NCBI GenBank assembly: GCA_019116885.1
Contig: DXAU01000060.1
Coordinates: forward strand, 1 to 45,782
From: Candidatus Mediterraneibacter pullistercoris
GTDB taxonomy: Bacteria; Bacillota; Clostridia; Lachnospirales; Lachnospiraceae
Length of the DNA stretch: 45,782 nucleotides
Direction of reading: 5' to 3'
The notes beneath the pieces were generated by a model, which saw nothing but the letters and a program-made list of their open reading frames with translations, had not been told where the DNA came from and searched no databases. How positions within the stretch are numbered: the first letter of the stretch is position 1; every line of letters starts with the position of its first letter. This document shows, piece after piece, positions 14,103-22,475 of this stretch. The position numbers and the translations under genes are program-made.

Positions 14103-15557
14103 ATGAATCAGAATATGACAGATACTGCCGAACAGGAAGCGCTGATCCCTGTACAGGAACCGCAGCGGCAGTATTATTTTATGGAAAGAGCAAAAGAATA
14201 TCTGGAGAAGATGAGCAGGGCGGCTGGCAGGCGTCTTACGTTCTGCGTTACCACGTTCGGATGCCAGATGAATGCCAGAGATTCAGAAAAGCTTGCCGGT
14301 ATCCTCGAGCGAATCGGATACACGGAGGAGCCTGAAGAGGAGAAAGCGGATTTTGTCATCTATAACACATGTACAGTGCGTGAAAATGCAAATCAGAGAG
14401 TCTACGGACGTCTGGGACAGCTCGGGCGGATCAAAAAGAAGAATCCGCACATGATGATCGCGCTGTGCGGCTGTATGATGCAGGAACCGGAGGTCGTGGA
14501 AAAGCTGAAGAAGAGCTACCGGTTCGTGGATATCATCTTTGGCACGCATAATATTTATAAATTCGCAGAACTTCTTGCCACACGAATGGAGTCCGGACAT
14601 ACGGTCATAGATATATGGAAGGATACGGACAAGATCGTGGAAGATCTTCCGAGTGAGAGAAAATATCCTTTTAAATCAGGCGTAAATATCATGTTTGGCT
14701 GCAACAATTTCTGCAGTTACTGCATCGTACCCTATGTCCGCGGCCGGGAGAGGAGCAGAGATCCGCGCGCGATCATACGCGAGATCGAAAGGCTTGTATC
14801 GGACGGTGTCGTGGAAGTCATGCTCCTTGGCCAGAATGTAAATTCCTATGGAAAGACCCTCGAAGAACCGATGGCTTTTGCAGAACTGCTCCGCGAGATA
14901 GAGAAGATAGACGGGCTGGAACGCATCCGGTTCATGACGTCCCATCCAAAAGACCTGTCGGACGAACTGATAGAGGTCATGGCGTCTTCCAGGAAGATCT
15001 GCCGTCATCTCCATCTTCCGGTGCAGTCAGGCAGCACAAGGATACTGGAAAAGATGAATCGCAGGTACACGAAAGAGAAATATCTGGAGCTTGTAGAGAG
15101 AATAAAAAGAGCAATGCCTGACATCTCTCTTACAACTGATATTATCGTAGGGTTTCCTGGCGAGACAGAAGAGGACTTCCAGGACACTCTCGATGTGGTA
15201 AGAAAGGTGCAGTATGACAGCGCTTTTACGTTTATCTATTCAAAACGCACAGGGACTCCTGCAGCAGTGATGGAAGAACAGGTTCCGTCTGAGATCGTAA
15301 AAGACCGTTTTGACCGGCTCTTAAATGAGGTGCAGGAGATTTCTGCCAGGATGTGCGCACGGCATCAGGGGACAGTTCAGACCGCGCTTGTGGAATCTAT
15401 GAACGACCACGACGATACTCTGGTGACGGGGCGGCTTGGCAGCAATCTGCTCGTACATTTTCCGGGAGATGCTTCGATGATCGGGAAATTCTGCAAGGTG
15501 AGGCTTGGCGAGTGCAGAGGATTTTACTTTATTGGAGAGACTGAGGATGACGGATGA
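14103..15557 (+). CDS. miaB: tRNA-2-methylthio-N6-isopentenyladenosine synthase MiaB
   Basis: A radical-SAM methylthiotransferase of 484 residues that adds a methylthio group to i6A37 of tRNAs. Three N-terminal cluster cysteines appear in TFGCQMNARDSEK, NTCTVRENA and CGCMMQ. The radical-SAM triad CNNFCSYC is at residues 200-207. A C-terminal TRAM domain ends in VRLGECRGFYFIGE. QMNxxDSE and YNTCxVRE are MiaB-specific rather than MtaB/RimO-like. ATG 14103 follows CAGGAGATAAA. It is the last gene before a strong terminator. Confidence 0.96.
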   Translation: MNQNMTDTAEQEALIPVQEPQRQYYFMERAKEYLEKMSRAAGRRLTFCVTTFGCQMNARDSEKLAGILERIGYTEEPEEEKADFVIYNTCTVRENANQRVYGRLGQLGRIKKKNPHMMIALCGCMMQEPEVVEKLKKSYRFVDIIFGTHNIYKFAELLATRMESGHTVIDIWKDTDKIVEDLPSERKYPFKSGVNIMFGCNNFCSYCIVPYVRGRERSRDPRAIIREIERLVSDGVVEVMLLGQNVNSYGKTLEEPMAFAELLREIEKIDGLERIRFMTSHPKDLSDELIEVMASSRKICRHLHLPVQSGSTRILEKMNRRYTKEKYLELVERIKRAMPDISLTTDIIVGFPGETEEDFQDTLDVVRKVQYDSAFTFIYSKRTGTPAAVMEEQVPSEIVKDRFDRLLNEVQEISARMCARHQGTVQTALVESMNDHDDTLVTGRLGSNLLVHFPGDASMIGKFCKVRLGECRGFYFIGETEDDG

Positions 15558-15599
15558 AGAAGCAGGCTGATCTGCAGCAGTCAGTGATATTCAGAATAT

Positions 15600-15634
15600 G
15601 CACGTTGGAACAGAGGTTCCGGCGTGCTTTTTTT
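15600..15634 (+). terminator. Intrinsic terminator after miaB
   Basis: GCACGTTGGAAC pairs with GTTCCGGCGTGC (two G-T pairs, 4-base loop) and is followed by seven T. Confidence 0.92.
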
Positions 15635-15637
15635 CTG

Positions 15638-15665
15638 TCATATTTTTTCTTCCTTTTCATATATT
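15638..15665 (+). promoter_or_regulatory. Candidate sigma-E promoter of the spoIIIA operon
   Basis: TCATATT (15638-15644) fits the sigma-E -35 pattern kmATATT exactly. CATATATT (15658-15665) matches 7 of 8 positions of CATACAHT. The spacer is 13 bases, one short of the usual length. The spoIIIA operon is sigma-E dependent in Bacillus. Confidence 0.6.
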
Positions 15666-15684
15666 GTGTAAAGAGGTGGACAAG

Positions 15685-16623
15685 ATGGAAAGAAAGGGAA
15701 GCAAAGACCAGGTATTCAATATCCTGGCAAAGAGCGTGAGAAAGATCGTCCAGGCAGATGGCGCTGACATGGAACATATTCAGGAAATAAGGCTGCGCAC
15801 AGGCCAGCCCCTCCGCATTGTCAGAGATAACACGGAGAGGGTGCTGCCGTCGGAAGGAACACCGCATATCATAACGAAAGAAGAATTAAGGGAGACGATG
15901 GAATATATCAGTCATTATTCTCTCTATGCATATGAAAACGAACTGAGACAGGGATTTCTGACCATAGAGGGCGGGCACAGAGTAGGAGTAACTGGCAAAG
16001 TGATACTGGAGAGGGAAAAGGTGAAAAATATTCAGTACATATCATCTGTCAACATCAGAGTATCGCACGAATTTATCGGATGCGCGGACGGCATCCTGCC
16101 GCATATCACAAAGAACCGGCAGGTATGCCACACGCTGATTATATCGCCGCCCTGCTGCGGCAAGACGACTCTGATACGGGATCTCATACGCCAGATATCG
16201 GACGGAAATCAGTATGTAAAAGGCTGCTCGGTGGGAGTTGTAGATGAGCGTTCAGAGCTGGGTGGGTGCTATCTTGGAATTGCACAGAACCATCTCGGAT
16301 CCAGGACGGATATTCTGGACTGCTGCCCGAAAGCAGAGGGAATGATCATGCTGATACGCTCCATGTCACCGCAGGTGATCGCTGTGGACGAGATAGGTAC
16401 GAGTGAGGATATCCATGCCATAGAATATGCAATGCAGTGTGGATGCAAGCTGATCGCCAGCGTTCATGGACTGGATATGGACGAGGCGTCAAAAAAGCCT
16501 GTGCTTGGGGAATTGATAAGGAGGCGGATGTTTGAGCGGTATGTCGTGCTCGGCAACAGCCGCCGTCCCGGAGAGATACGGGGGATCTATGATGAGCGGG
16601 GGAGTGTGCTGTGCAGAGAGTGA
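15685..16623 (+). CDS. spoIIIAA: Stage III sporulation protein AA (ATPase)
   Basis: The mother-cell ATPase of the SpoIIIA-SpoIIQ channel complex, related to type II/IV secretion ATPases, 312 residues. Walker A is ISPPCCGKTTLIRDL with Lys160, and VGVVDERSELGG is the Walker B region. The N-terminal EIRLRTGQPLRI domain is family-typical. ATG 15685 follows AGAGGTGG; the longer frame starts inside the terminator region and was not used. The 3' end overlaps spoIIIAB. First gene of a complete eight-gene operon. Confidence 0.95.
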   Translation: MERKGSKDQVFNILAKSVRKIVQADGADMEHIQEIRLRTGQPLRIVRDNTERVLPSEGTPHIITKEELRETMEYISHYSLYAYENELRQGFLTIEGGHRVGVTGKVILEREKVKNIQYISSVNIRVSHEFIGCADGILPHITKNRQVCHTLIISPPCCGKTTLIRDLIRQISDGNQYVKGCSVGVVDERSELGGCYLGIAQNHLGSRTDILDCCPKAEGMIMLIRSMSPQVIAVDEIGTSEDIHAIEYAMQCGCKLIASVHGLDMDEASKKPVLGELIRRRMFERYVVLGNSRRPGEIRGIYDERGSVLCRE

Positions 16624-17129
16624 TCGGAGCGGCTTTGATACTGGCGGCAACCGGAGGAGCCGGATATGTGTATTGCAGAGAGTTGAAACAGTATCTGGAT
16701 CGGATGCTGTATCTTCGGTATATCATGAGCCTGATACGGGGAGAGATCGCATACACTCATGCTCCGCTTCCGGAGGTGTTTGCCGGTGTGGCAGCAAGAG
16801 TGAAAGAGCCGTACCGCACATGGCTTAAAAGTACAGCGTCAGAGATGAAGACCAGACAGGAAAGCGGCTTCGCGCGGATGTGGAACCGTTCTGTGGACAA
16901 ATATTTAAAACCGCTGGGACTGAAACAGGAACATTCGATTCTGCTCAAAGAACCAGGAACATTTCTCGGAAGCCTGGAGAAAGATACACTTGACCATACA
17001 TTGCAGATGTATCTGAACCGCATGGATCTCGAGACAGAAAAGTTAAGAGAAGGACTTGCTGCAAAGACGAGGATCGGCGGCTGTCTGGGGGTGATGAGCG
17101 GTATCTTTCTTATCGTGATCCTGCTCTGA
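16611..17129 (+). CDS. spoIIIAB: Stage III sporulation protein AB
   Basis: A 172-residue membrane protein with hydrophobic segments at both ends (AALILAATGGAGYVYC and LGVMSGIFLIVILL) and a helical middle, as in SpoIIIAB, which resembles GspF-type secretion platform proteins. The LRYIMSLIRGEIAYTHAPLPEVF block is family-typical. The start is GTG 16611, inside the end of spoIIIAA, implying translational coupling. Confidence 0.92.
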   Translation: MQRVIGAALILAATGGAGYVYCRELKQYLDRMLYLRYIMSLIRGEIAYTHAPLPEVFAGVAARVKEPYRTWLKSTASEMKTRQESGFARMWNRSVDKYLKPLGLKQEHSILLKEPGTFLGSLEKDTLDHTLQMYLNRMDLETEKLREGLAAKTRIGGCLGVMSGIFLIVILL

Positions 17130-17142
17130 GAGAGGAGAAGAC

Positions 17143-17337
17143 ATGGATATTAACCTTATCTTTCGTATAGCTGCAGTAGGGATACTCGTCTCGATCTTAA
17201 GCCAGGTGCTTAAGCACAGCGGCAGGGAAGAACAGGCATTTCTTGCGAGCCTTGCGGGTCTGATACTGGTGCTCTCGTGGATACTGCCGTATATATATGA
17301 CCTGTTTCAGACGATTCGACAGCTCTTTGCCTTATAA
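17143..17337 (+). CDS. spoIIIAC: Stage III sporulation protein AC
   Basis: A 64-residue protein with two membrane helices; FRIAAVGILVSILSQVLKHSGREEQA is the conserved opening (here described, residues 6-31). Its length is exactly that expected for SpoIIIAC, a small membrane component of the feeding-tube channel. ATG follows GAGAGGAG. Confidence 0.93.
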   Translation: MDINLIFRIAAVGILVSILSQVLKHSGREEQAFLASLAGLILVLSWILPYIYDLFQTIRQLFAL

Positions 17338-17375
17338 AGGCGCCAGAGAGGCGGAATGAACAGAGAGGTGAGAAG

Positions 17376-17762
17376 ATGAGTGTGATGCAGGTGGGCGTGA
17401 TAGGAGTGATCGCGGCAGTGCTCGCGATACAGTTAAAGGGCGGAAAAGCAGAGTATGGAATTTACGTCTGCATGGCTGCAGGGGTGATCCTGTTCTCTTT
17501 TATCGTAGACAGACTTGGGATATTTATCAGGACAATCGAAGAGATCACTTCATATATTAATCTTGATCCGGGATATCTGTCTATTATGTTTAAAATGATA
17601 GGGATCACATATATCGCAGAATTTTCCTCGGGTATATGTAAAGACGCAGGGTATCAGACACTGGCCGGACAGATTGAGATCTTTGCAAAGCTTACGATAC
17701 TGACTCTTGGGCTTCCTGTCCTTGCGGCGCTCCTTGAGACGATACGGGAGTTTCTGTCATGA
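17376..17762 (+). CDS. spoIIIAD: Stage III sporulation protein AD
   Basis: A 128-residue membrane protein with four hydrophobic segments. The GITYIAEFSSGICKDAGYQT block is the hallmark of SpoIIIAD. It follows spoIIIAC by 38 bases behind GAGAGGTGAG and its stop overlaps the spoIIIAE start by four bases. Confidence 0.94.
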   Translation: MSVMQVGVIGVIAAVLAIQLKGGKAEYGIYVCMAAGVILFSFIVDRLGIFIRTIEEITSYINLDPGYLSIMFKMIGITYIAEFSSGICKDAGYQTLAGQIEIFAKLTILTLGLPVLAALLETIREFLS

Positions 17763-18982
17763 GGGGCAGGAAAGGGCGTTTCCTCTTTACGATCTTTCTT
17801 GTCATTATTGTGTTCGGTCTGGGAACCAGGATCGTAAATGCCCAGCCTGTGAGCGAAACGCCGGGGAAAGCGGCACAGGAGAGCGGGAATGACGATGCAG
17901 AAACAGAGGAAGATCTGGAAGGACTTCAGGAGGAAGTACAGGACGCCCTTCTCAGTGAATTTGACTTCAGTGACGTCGAGGACAGTTTAAAGGACATGTT
18001 CCCGGGTGAAAGGACGGGATTTGGAGATGTCCTCTCCGCCCTTATGACAGGAGACATAGAAGAGACGGGAAGTATCTTCTTTTCGTTTCTAAGGGACCAG
18101 ATATCCTACGAGTTTGACTATAACCGGAAAAGTCTTGTGTATGTGCTGCTTGTCGCGATCACCGCAGCAGTGTTCAGCAATTTTGCAGGGGCGTTCCAAA
18201 ACAGGCAGATCTCGGATATCAGTTTCTATATAACGTACATGCTCCTTATTACACTCTGTCTGACTTCTTTTCAGACTTCGGCGGCGGGGCTGGAAGACCG
18301 GCTCGGCTCACTTCTTGATTTTATGCGCGTTCTGTGTCCGAGTTATTTTCTGGCTGTGGCATTTGCATCGGGCACCACCACCTCGCTCTTTTTCTACAAT
18401 GTGATCCTGTTCCTCATCTTTGCTGTGGAGTTTTTGATTGTAAGATTTCTGCTGCCGGTCATAAATATTTATATTATGGTGCGTGTGCTCGGCAATCTGA
18501 CGGGCGAGGACTTCCTCTCCGAATTTGCCGATCTGATACGCAAGATCGTGACGTGGGCGCTCCGTTCCCTGCTGGCATGCGTGGTGGGAATCAACGTAAT
18601 ACAGGGACTCCTTGCTCCGGCCATTGACGCGGTAAAAAGAAGTGCGCTGACGCGGACTGCCGAGGCCATCCCGTGGGTGGGAAACGCCCTGGGCGGAGCG
18701 GCAGAGGTCGTGCTTGGAACTGCTGTTCTTATCAAGAACGGAATCGGCATGGCGGGGGCCCTTATCGCTGTCGCCATATGCGCCGTGCCGATCCTGCAGA
18801 TGATTCTTATGGCTTTTATGTACAAACTTGCCGCTGCGCTGGTACAGCCTGTGTCAGATAAGCGGATTACCGCCTGCATCAGCGGGGTCAGCGAGGGATA
18901 CGAAATAATGGTAAGAGTGATATTTACAGTGGGAGTGCTTTTTCTGCTCACGATCGCGGTGGTGGCCGCATCTACATCATGA
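17759..18982 (+). CDS. spoIIIAE: Stage III sporulation protein AE
   Basis: A polytopic membrane protein of 407 residues. An N-terminal signal or anchor (residues about 5-25) is followed by an acidic external segment, then seven or so membrane helices. The region LGNALGGAAEVVLGTAVLIKNG (described around residues 310-332) and the C-terminal YEIMVRVIFTVGVLFLL are typical. SpoIIIAE is the large membrane core of the channel. The N-terminal acidic stretch (EDLEGLQEEVQDAL) matches the family's usual layout. Confidence 0.95.
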   Translation: MRGRKGRFLFTIFLVIIVFGLGTRIVNAQPVSETPGKAAQESGNDDAETEEDLEGLQEEVQDALLSEFDFSDVEDSLKDMFPGERTGFGDVLSALMTGDIEETGSIFFSFLRDQISYEFDYNRKSLVYVLLVAITAAVFSNFAGAFQNRQISDISFYITYMLLITLCLTSFQTSAAGLEDRLGSLLDFMRVLCPSYFLAVAFASGTTTSLFFYNVILFLIFAVEFLIVRFLLPVINIYIMVRVLGNLTGEDFLSEFADLIRKIVTWALRSLLACVVGINVIQGLLAPAIDAVKRSALTRTAEAIPWVGNALGGAAEVVLGTAVLIKNGIGMAGALIAVAICAVPILQMILMAFMYKLAAALVQPVSDKRITACISGVSEGYEIMVRVIFTVGVLFLLTIAVVAASTS

Positions 18983-18995
18983 AAGGAGAGACAGG

Positions 18996-19376
18996 ATGCT
19001 TGAGCAGATCTATAACTGGATACTGAATATTTCCGTCTATCTGATTGTTGTTTCGGCTGTGATGCACGCCATACCGGGGAAAGATTACGGGAAATACATC
19101 AGGTTTTTCTCCGGGCTGATCCTTATCCTCCTGCTCATCACGCCTGTCTTAAGCCTGACCGGCATGAAAGGCAGATTCGACGCTCTTTACAGTGGATATG
19201 AATACGAGCTGGAGAAAGCAGAGATCGAGAGGGCAGGACGGATGTATGAGGAAGCCGACCTCACAGAATACCTGCCGGAAAGTGGAGTGCAGGAGATACA
19301 GGGAGAAAGCCGGGAAGATGAGAGCGGCAGTGAGGAAAGGAAGATTGAAGTGGAGGAGATAGAGATTGGACAGTAA
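18996..19376 (+). CDS. spoIIIAF: Stage III sporulation protein AF
   Basis: A 126-residue protein with two N-terminal membrane helices (WILNISVYLIVVSAVMHAI and IRFFSGLILILLLITPVL) and a charged soluble tail, as in SpoIIIAF. The tail is shorter and more acidic than in Bacillus. It starts behind GAAAGGAG and overlaps spoIIIAG by 11 bases. Confidence 0.9.
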   Translation: MLEQIYNWILNISVYLIVVSAVMHAIPGKDYGKYIRFFSGLILILLLITPVLSLTGMKGRFDALYSGYEYELEKAEIERAGRMYEEADLTEYLPESGVQEIQGESREDESGSEERKIEVEEIEIGQ

Positions 19377-19971
19377 GAAATTAAAAGACTGGATCGGGAA
19401 ACTGCGCTCCGGAGAAAAACTGCCAAGGAAAGACCAGCTCCTCATCCTCCTGCTCGTCGGGATCCTGCTGCTTGTGATCGTATTTCCATCACCGTCGGGC
19501 GGGGCCGGGGATGAGGAGGATGCTGACCGTACAGTGAGCGCAGGAAACATGTCGGCGGAAGCCGGGCTGCTTGGAGAGTATGAGGCGTATCTGGAGGAAA
19601 AGACGGCAGGTGTGCTAAAAGAGGTGGAAGGCGTGGGGGAAGTGACCGTCATGATCACACTGAAATCAGGCGGTCAGAAGATTATCGAGAAAGACCAGGC
19701 GAGTTCTGTCCAGACGACATCGGAAGAGGACAGCTCAGGCGGGACGCGGACAACAGAAGATACAAGTTCGGATAAGACAAGTGTTTATGCACAGGAAGCA
19801 GACGGATCATCCACGCCATATGTCAGCAAAGAACTATCACCTGAGATCGAGGGGGTGGTCGTGATTGCAGACGGAGGGGGCGACGCCGTGACGGCACAGA
19901 ATATTACAGAAGCAGTCCAGGCATTATTCGGTGTAGAAGCGCATAAGATTAAAATAATGAAACGGGCTTAA
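19366..19971 (+). CDS. spoIIIAG: Stage III sporulation protein AG
   Basis: A 201-residue ring-forming component of the channel. A single membrane helix (LLILLLVGILLLVIVF) is followed by an external domain. It contains the SpoIIIAG pattern EVEGVGEVTVMITLKSGG and PEIEGVVVIADGGGD, with a Ser/Thr/Gly-rich inserted loop (about residues 115-145). The start is TTG 19366 behind GTGGAGGAG; no ATG is suitably placed. Confidence 0.93.
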   Translation: MDSKKLKDWIGKLRSGEKLPRKDQLLILLLVGILLLVIVFPSPSGGAGDEEDADRTVSAGNMSAEAGLLGEYEAYLEEKTAGVLKEVEGVGEVTVMITLKSGGQKIIEKDQASSVQTTSEEDSSGGTRTTEDTSSDKTSVYAQEADGSSTPYVSKELSPEIEGVVVIADGGGDAVTAQNITEAVQALFGVEAHKIKIMKRA

Positions 19972-19996
19972 TACATAATCAAGGAGGATGGAAAAA

Positions 19997-20608
19997 GTGA
20001 AACGCATATTCAAAAAGAACCAGATCATCATCGCAACGCTCGCCGTTATGATCGCGATCGCCGGATATCTGAACTATTCCGGCATCCTGTTCGGAGAGAC
20101 AGACGAGGGAACTGCGGAGGCCAACGCCGACCTTGCCAGCCAGGAACTGCTGGACATTTCCGAGGAGGATATTGAGACATCCACAGAAGATATTGAAAGT
20201 AATGATTCTGAAGTCGAGGGCACTCCGGGAGAGGCTGTGCTTACAAATGGCGCTGCAGAGACTACAGTGGCTCAGGCAAAAGTAACAAGAGAGCAGGTGC
20301 GGGCTGAGAACAAAGAGACTCTTCAGGCGATCATTGACAACACGAATCTGTCAGATGCAGAGAAACAGGATGCAGTGGCGCAGATGGTGGAGATCACACA
20401 GATCGCAGAACAGGAGGCCGCCATCGAGACGCTGATGTCGTCCAAAGGCTTTTCAGAATCTGTAGTGAGCCTGGATGCGGATTCTGCCGATATTGTGGTA
20501 AAGGCAGATGAGCTGACGGATGCGAACCGGGCGCAGATAGAGGATATTGTGACGAGAAAGACCGAGATCGCCCCGGAGAATATCGTAATAACACCGATCC
20601 ATGAGTGA
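19997..20608 (+). CDS. spoIIIAH: Stage III sporulation protein AH
   Basis: A 203-residue protein that pairs with SpoIIQ across the intermembrane space. It has an N-terminal anchor (IIIATLAVMIAIAGYLNYSG) and a C-terminal ring-building domain ending in IAPENIVITPIHE; the Asn-Tyr after the anchor is typical. An ATG at 19988 touches the AAGGAGG ribosome binding site directly, so I chose GTG 19997, nine bases downstream. Last gene of the operon; a terminator follows. Confidence 0.92.
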   Translation: MKRIFKKNQIIIATLAVMIAIAGYLNYSGILFGETDEGTAEANADLASQELLDISEEDIETSTEDIESNDSEVEGTPGEAVLTNGAAETTVAQAKVTREQVRAENKETLQAIIDNTNLSDAEKQDAVAQMVEITQIAEQEAAIETLMSSKGFSESVVSLDADSADIVVKADELTDANRAQIEDIVTRKTEIAPENIVITPIHE

Positions 20609-20640
20609 GCGGGAGAGAACGGGGATAAATGAATTTTATA

Positions 20641-20669
20641 TTGCGCGCAGTATGAAAAACGAGTATAAT
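20641..20669 (+). promoter_or_regulatory. Sigma-A promoter of prfC, overlapping a terminator
   Basis: TTGCGC (-35, 20641-20646), 17-bp spacer, TATAAT (-10, 20664-20669). The last four bases of the -10 box are the foot of the following hairpin, so transcripts begun here (start near 20676) lack most of the left arm and escape termination. Confidence 0.65.
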
Positions 20670-20702
20670 AGCGTCGGTATATATCGGCGCTGTTATTTTT
20701 TT
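20666..20702 (+). terminator. Intrinsic terminator of the spoIIIA operon
   Basis: TAATAGCGTCG (20666-20676) pairs with CGGCGCTGTTA (20685-20695), 11 bp including two G-T pairs, 8-base loop, then seven T. It would stop read-through from spoIIIA. Confidence 0.88.
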
Positions 20703-20732
20703 GCGGTAACGACGAGCCAAAGTTCGGCGGTT
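20703..20732 (+). repeat. Dispersed repeat, probable truncated copy 3
   Basis: GCGGTAACGACGAGCCAAAG followed by TTCGG resembles the opening of the repeats at 1937 and 31477 (about 19 of 25 positions against the first copy) and again follows a terminator T tract directly. The second hairpin of the full element is missing, so this is a fragment or a shorter variant. Confidence 0.45.
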
Positions 20733-20808
20733 TCTATGGAAAATACCTGCGGAAGCACTGGATACAGTGAAAGAGCAGATAAAATATCAGGAAGAATAGA
20801 GGTAGAAC

Positions 20809-22401
20809 ATGTCTGAGATAATGAATGAAATAAAAAGGCGGAGGACTTTTGCCATCATCTCGCACCCGGATGCAGGAAAAACGACTCTGACAGAGAAGTT
20901 CCTGCTGTACGGAGGAGTCATAAACACAGCGGGTTCGGTAAAAGGAAAAGCAACGGCAAAGCACGCGGTATCTGACTGGATGGAGATTGAGAAAGAGAGA
21001 GGAATCTCTGTTACATCTTCCGTGCTCCAGTTCGGGTATGACGGGTATTGCATCAACATCCTTGACACGCCCGGACACCAGGATTTCTCAGAGGACACAT
21101 ACCGCACGCTGATGGCGGCAGATTCTGCAGTCATGGTTATCGATGCGTCAAAAGGTGTGGAGGCGCAGACACGGAAACTGTTTAAAGTGTGCGCCATGAG
21201 GCATATCCCTGTTTTTACTTTTATCAACAAGATGGACCGGGATGCAAAAGACACCTTTGATCTCCTCGATGATATCGAGAAAGAGCTTGGCATCCCCACA
21301 TGCCCGGTGAACTGGCCCATTGGTTCGGGAAAGGCGTTTAAAGGCGTCTATGACAGGCAGAAAAGGGAAGTGGAGCTGTTTTCGGATACAAGAAAGGGGA
21401 CGTCTGTGGGCGACGTGAAGAAAGTGGCCATCGATGATCCCGAAGTGGACAGCCTGATCGGCGCAGAAGCAAAAGCGGTACTGGAAGATGAAATAGAGCT
21501 TCTTGACGGTGCGGCTGCGGAGTTTGACCAGGAACTCGTGGATAAAGGGGATCTCTCCCCTGTGTTTTTTGGTTCAGCTCTTACCAACTTCGGAGTAGAG
21601 ACGTTCCTGAAACATTTCCTTTCCATGACAACATCTCCGCTTCCCCGTATGTCCGACTGTGGAGAGATCGATCCGATGAAAGAGGAGTCTTTCTCTGCGT
21701 TCGTATTCAAAATACAGGCAAATATGAACAAGGCGCACAGAGACAGGATCGCATTTATGCGGATATGCTCCGGAGAGTTTGACGCGGGGATGACTGTATG
21801 GCATGTACAGGGGAAGAAAGACGTACGTCTCTCACAGCCGCAGCAGATGCTGGCGAGTGAACGAAAGATCATCGACAAGGCGTACGGCGGTGATATCATC
21901 GGCGTCTTTGATCCCGGAATTTTTTCTATTGGCGATACGCTTACCACTTCAAAGGACAGGTTTGCCTATGAGGGGATCCCGACGTTTGCGCCGGAACATT
22001 TCGCAAGAGTGCGCCAGGTGGACACGATGAAAAGAAAACAGTTCGTAAAAGGAATTGACCAGATTGCTCAGGAAGGAGCGATCCAGATCTTTCAGGAGTA
22101 CAATACCGGGATGGAAGAGATCATCGTCGGTGTTGTCGGCGTGCTGCAGTTTGACGTGCTCAAATACCGGCTGAAAAATGAGTATAATGTGGAGATCATT
22201 CTTGAAAACCTTCCCTACGAGCATATCCGGTGGATCGAGAATGATGATATCGACCTGGATCACATCAGTGGAACTTCTGATATGAAGAAGATCAAAGACT
22301 TAAAAGACCGTCCTCTTCTTCTCTTTATACACGAGTGGAGCGTCCGTATGACACTGGAGAGAAACGAAGGACTCGTCCTCTCTGAATTCGGAAGATCATA
22401 A
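20809..22401 (+). CDS. prfC: Peptide chain release factor 3
   Basis: A translational GTPase of 530 residues that removes RF1/RF2 from the ribosome after termination. GTP-binding motifs are in order: SHPDAGKTTLTEK near residue 18 (G1), DTPGHQDFSED near residue 84 (G3) and FINKMDRDAKD near residue 138 (G4). The length and the YNVEIILENLPYEHIRWIE C-terminal block separate it from EF-G and tetracycline-protection proteins. ATG 20809 follows AATAGAGGTAGAAC. It is a one-gene unit with its own promoter. Confidence 0.95.
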   Translation: MSEIMNEIKRRRTFAIISHPDAGKTTLTEKFLLYGGVINTAGSVKGKATAKHAVSDWMEIEKERGISVTSSVLQFGYDGYCINILDTPGHQDFSEDTYRTLMAADSAVMVIDASKGVEAQTRKLFKVCAMRHIPVFTFINKMDRDAKDTFDLLDDIEKELGIPTCPVNWPIGSGKAFKGVYDRQKREVELFSDTRKGTSVGDVKKVAIDDPEVDSLIGAEAKAVLEDEIELLDGAAAEFDQELVDKGDLSPVFFGSALTNFGVETFLKHFLSMTTSPLPRMSDCGEIDPMKEESFSAFVFKIQANMNKAHRDRIAFMRICSGEFDAGMTVWHVQGKKDVRLSQPQQMLASERKIIDKAYGGDIIGVFDPGIFSIGDTLTTSKDRFAYEGIPTFAPEHFARVRQVDTMKRKQFVKGIDQIAQEGAIQIFQEYNTGMEEIIVGVVGVLQFDVLKYRLKNEYNVEIILENLPYEHIRWIENDDIDLDHISGTSDMKKIKDLKDRPLLLFIHEWSVRMTLERNEGLVLSEFGRS

Positions 22402-22411
22402 AGGTTTTCCT

Positions 22412-22439
22412 TTGCAAAATGCGGGATGTTTGCTATAAT
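22412..22439 (+). promoter_or_regulatory. Sigma-A type promoter of the Asp23-like gene
   Basis: TTGCAA (-35, 22412-22417), 16-bp spacer, TATAAT (-10, 22434-22439). A small AAAGG-TTTT-CCTTT hairpin at 22400-22413, without T tract, lies between prfC and this promoter. Confidence 0.6.
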
Positions 22440-22475
22440 GGAAAAAGAGATCAGACAAAACGGGAGGTTTTGAAT

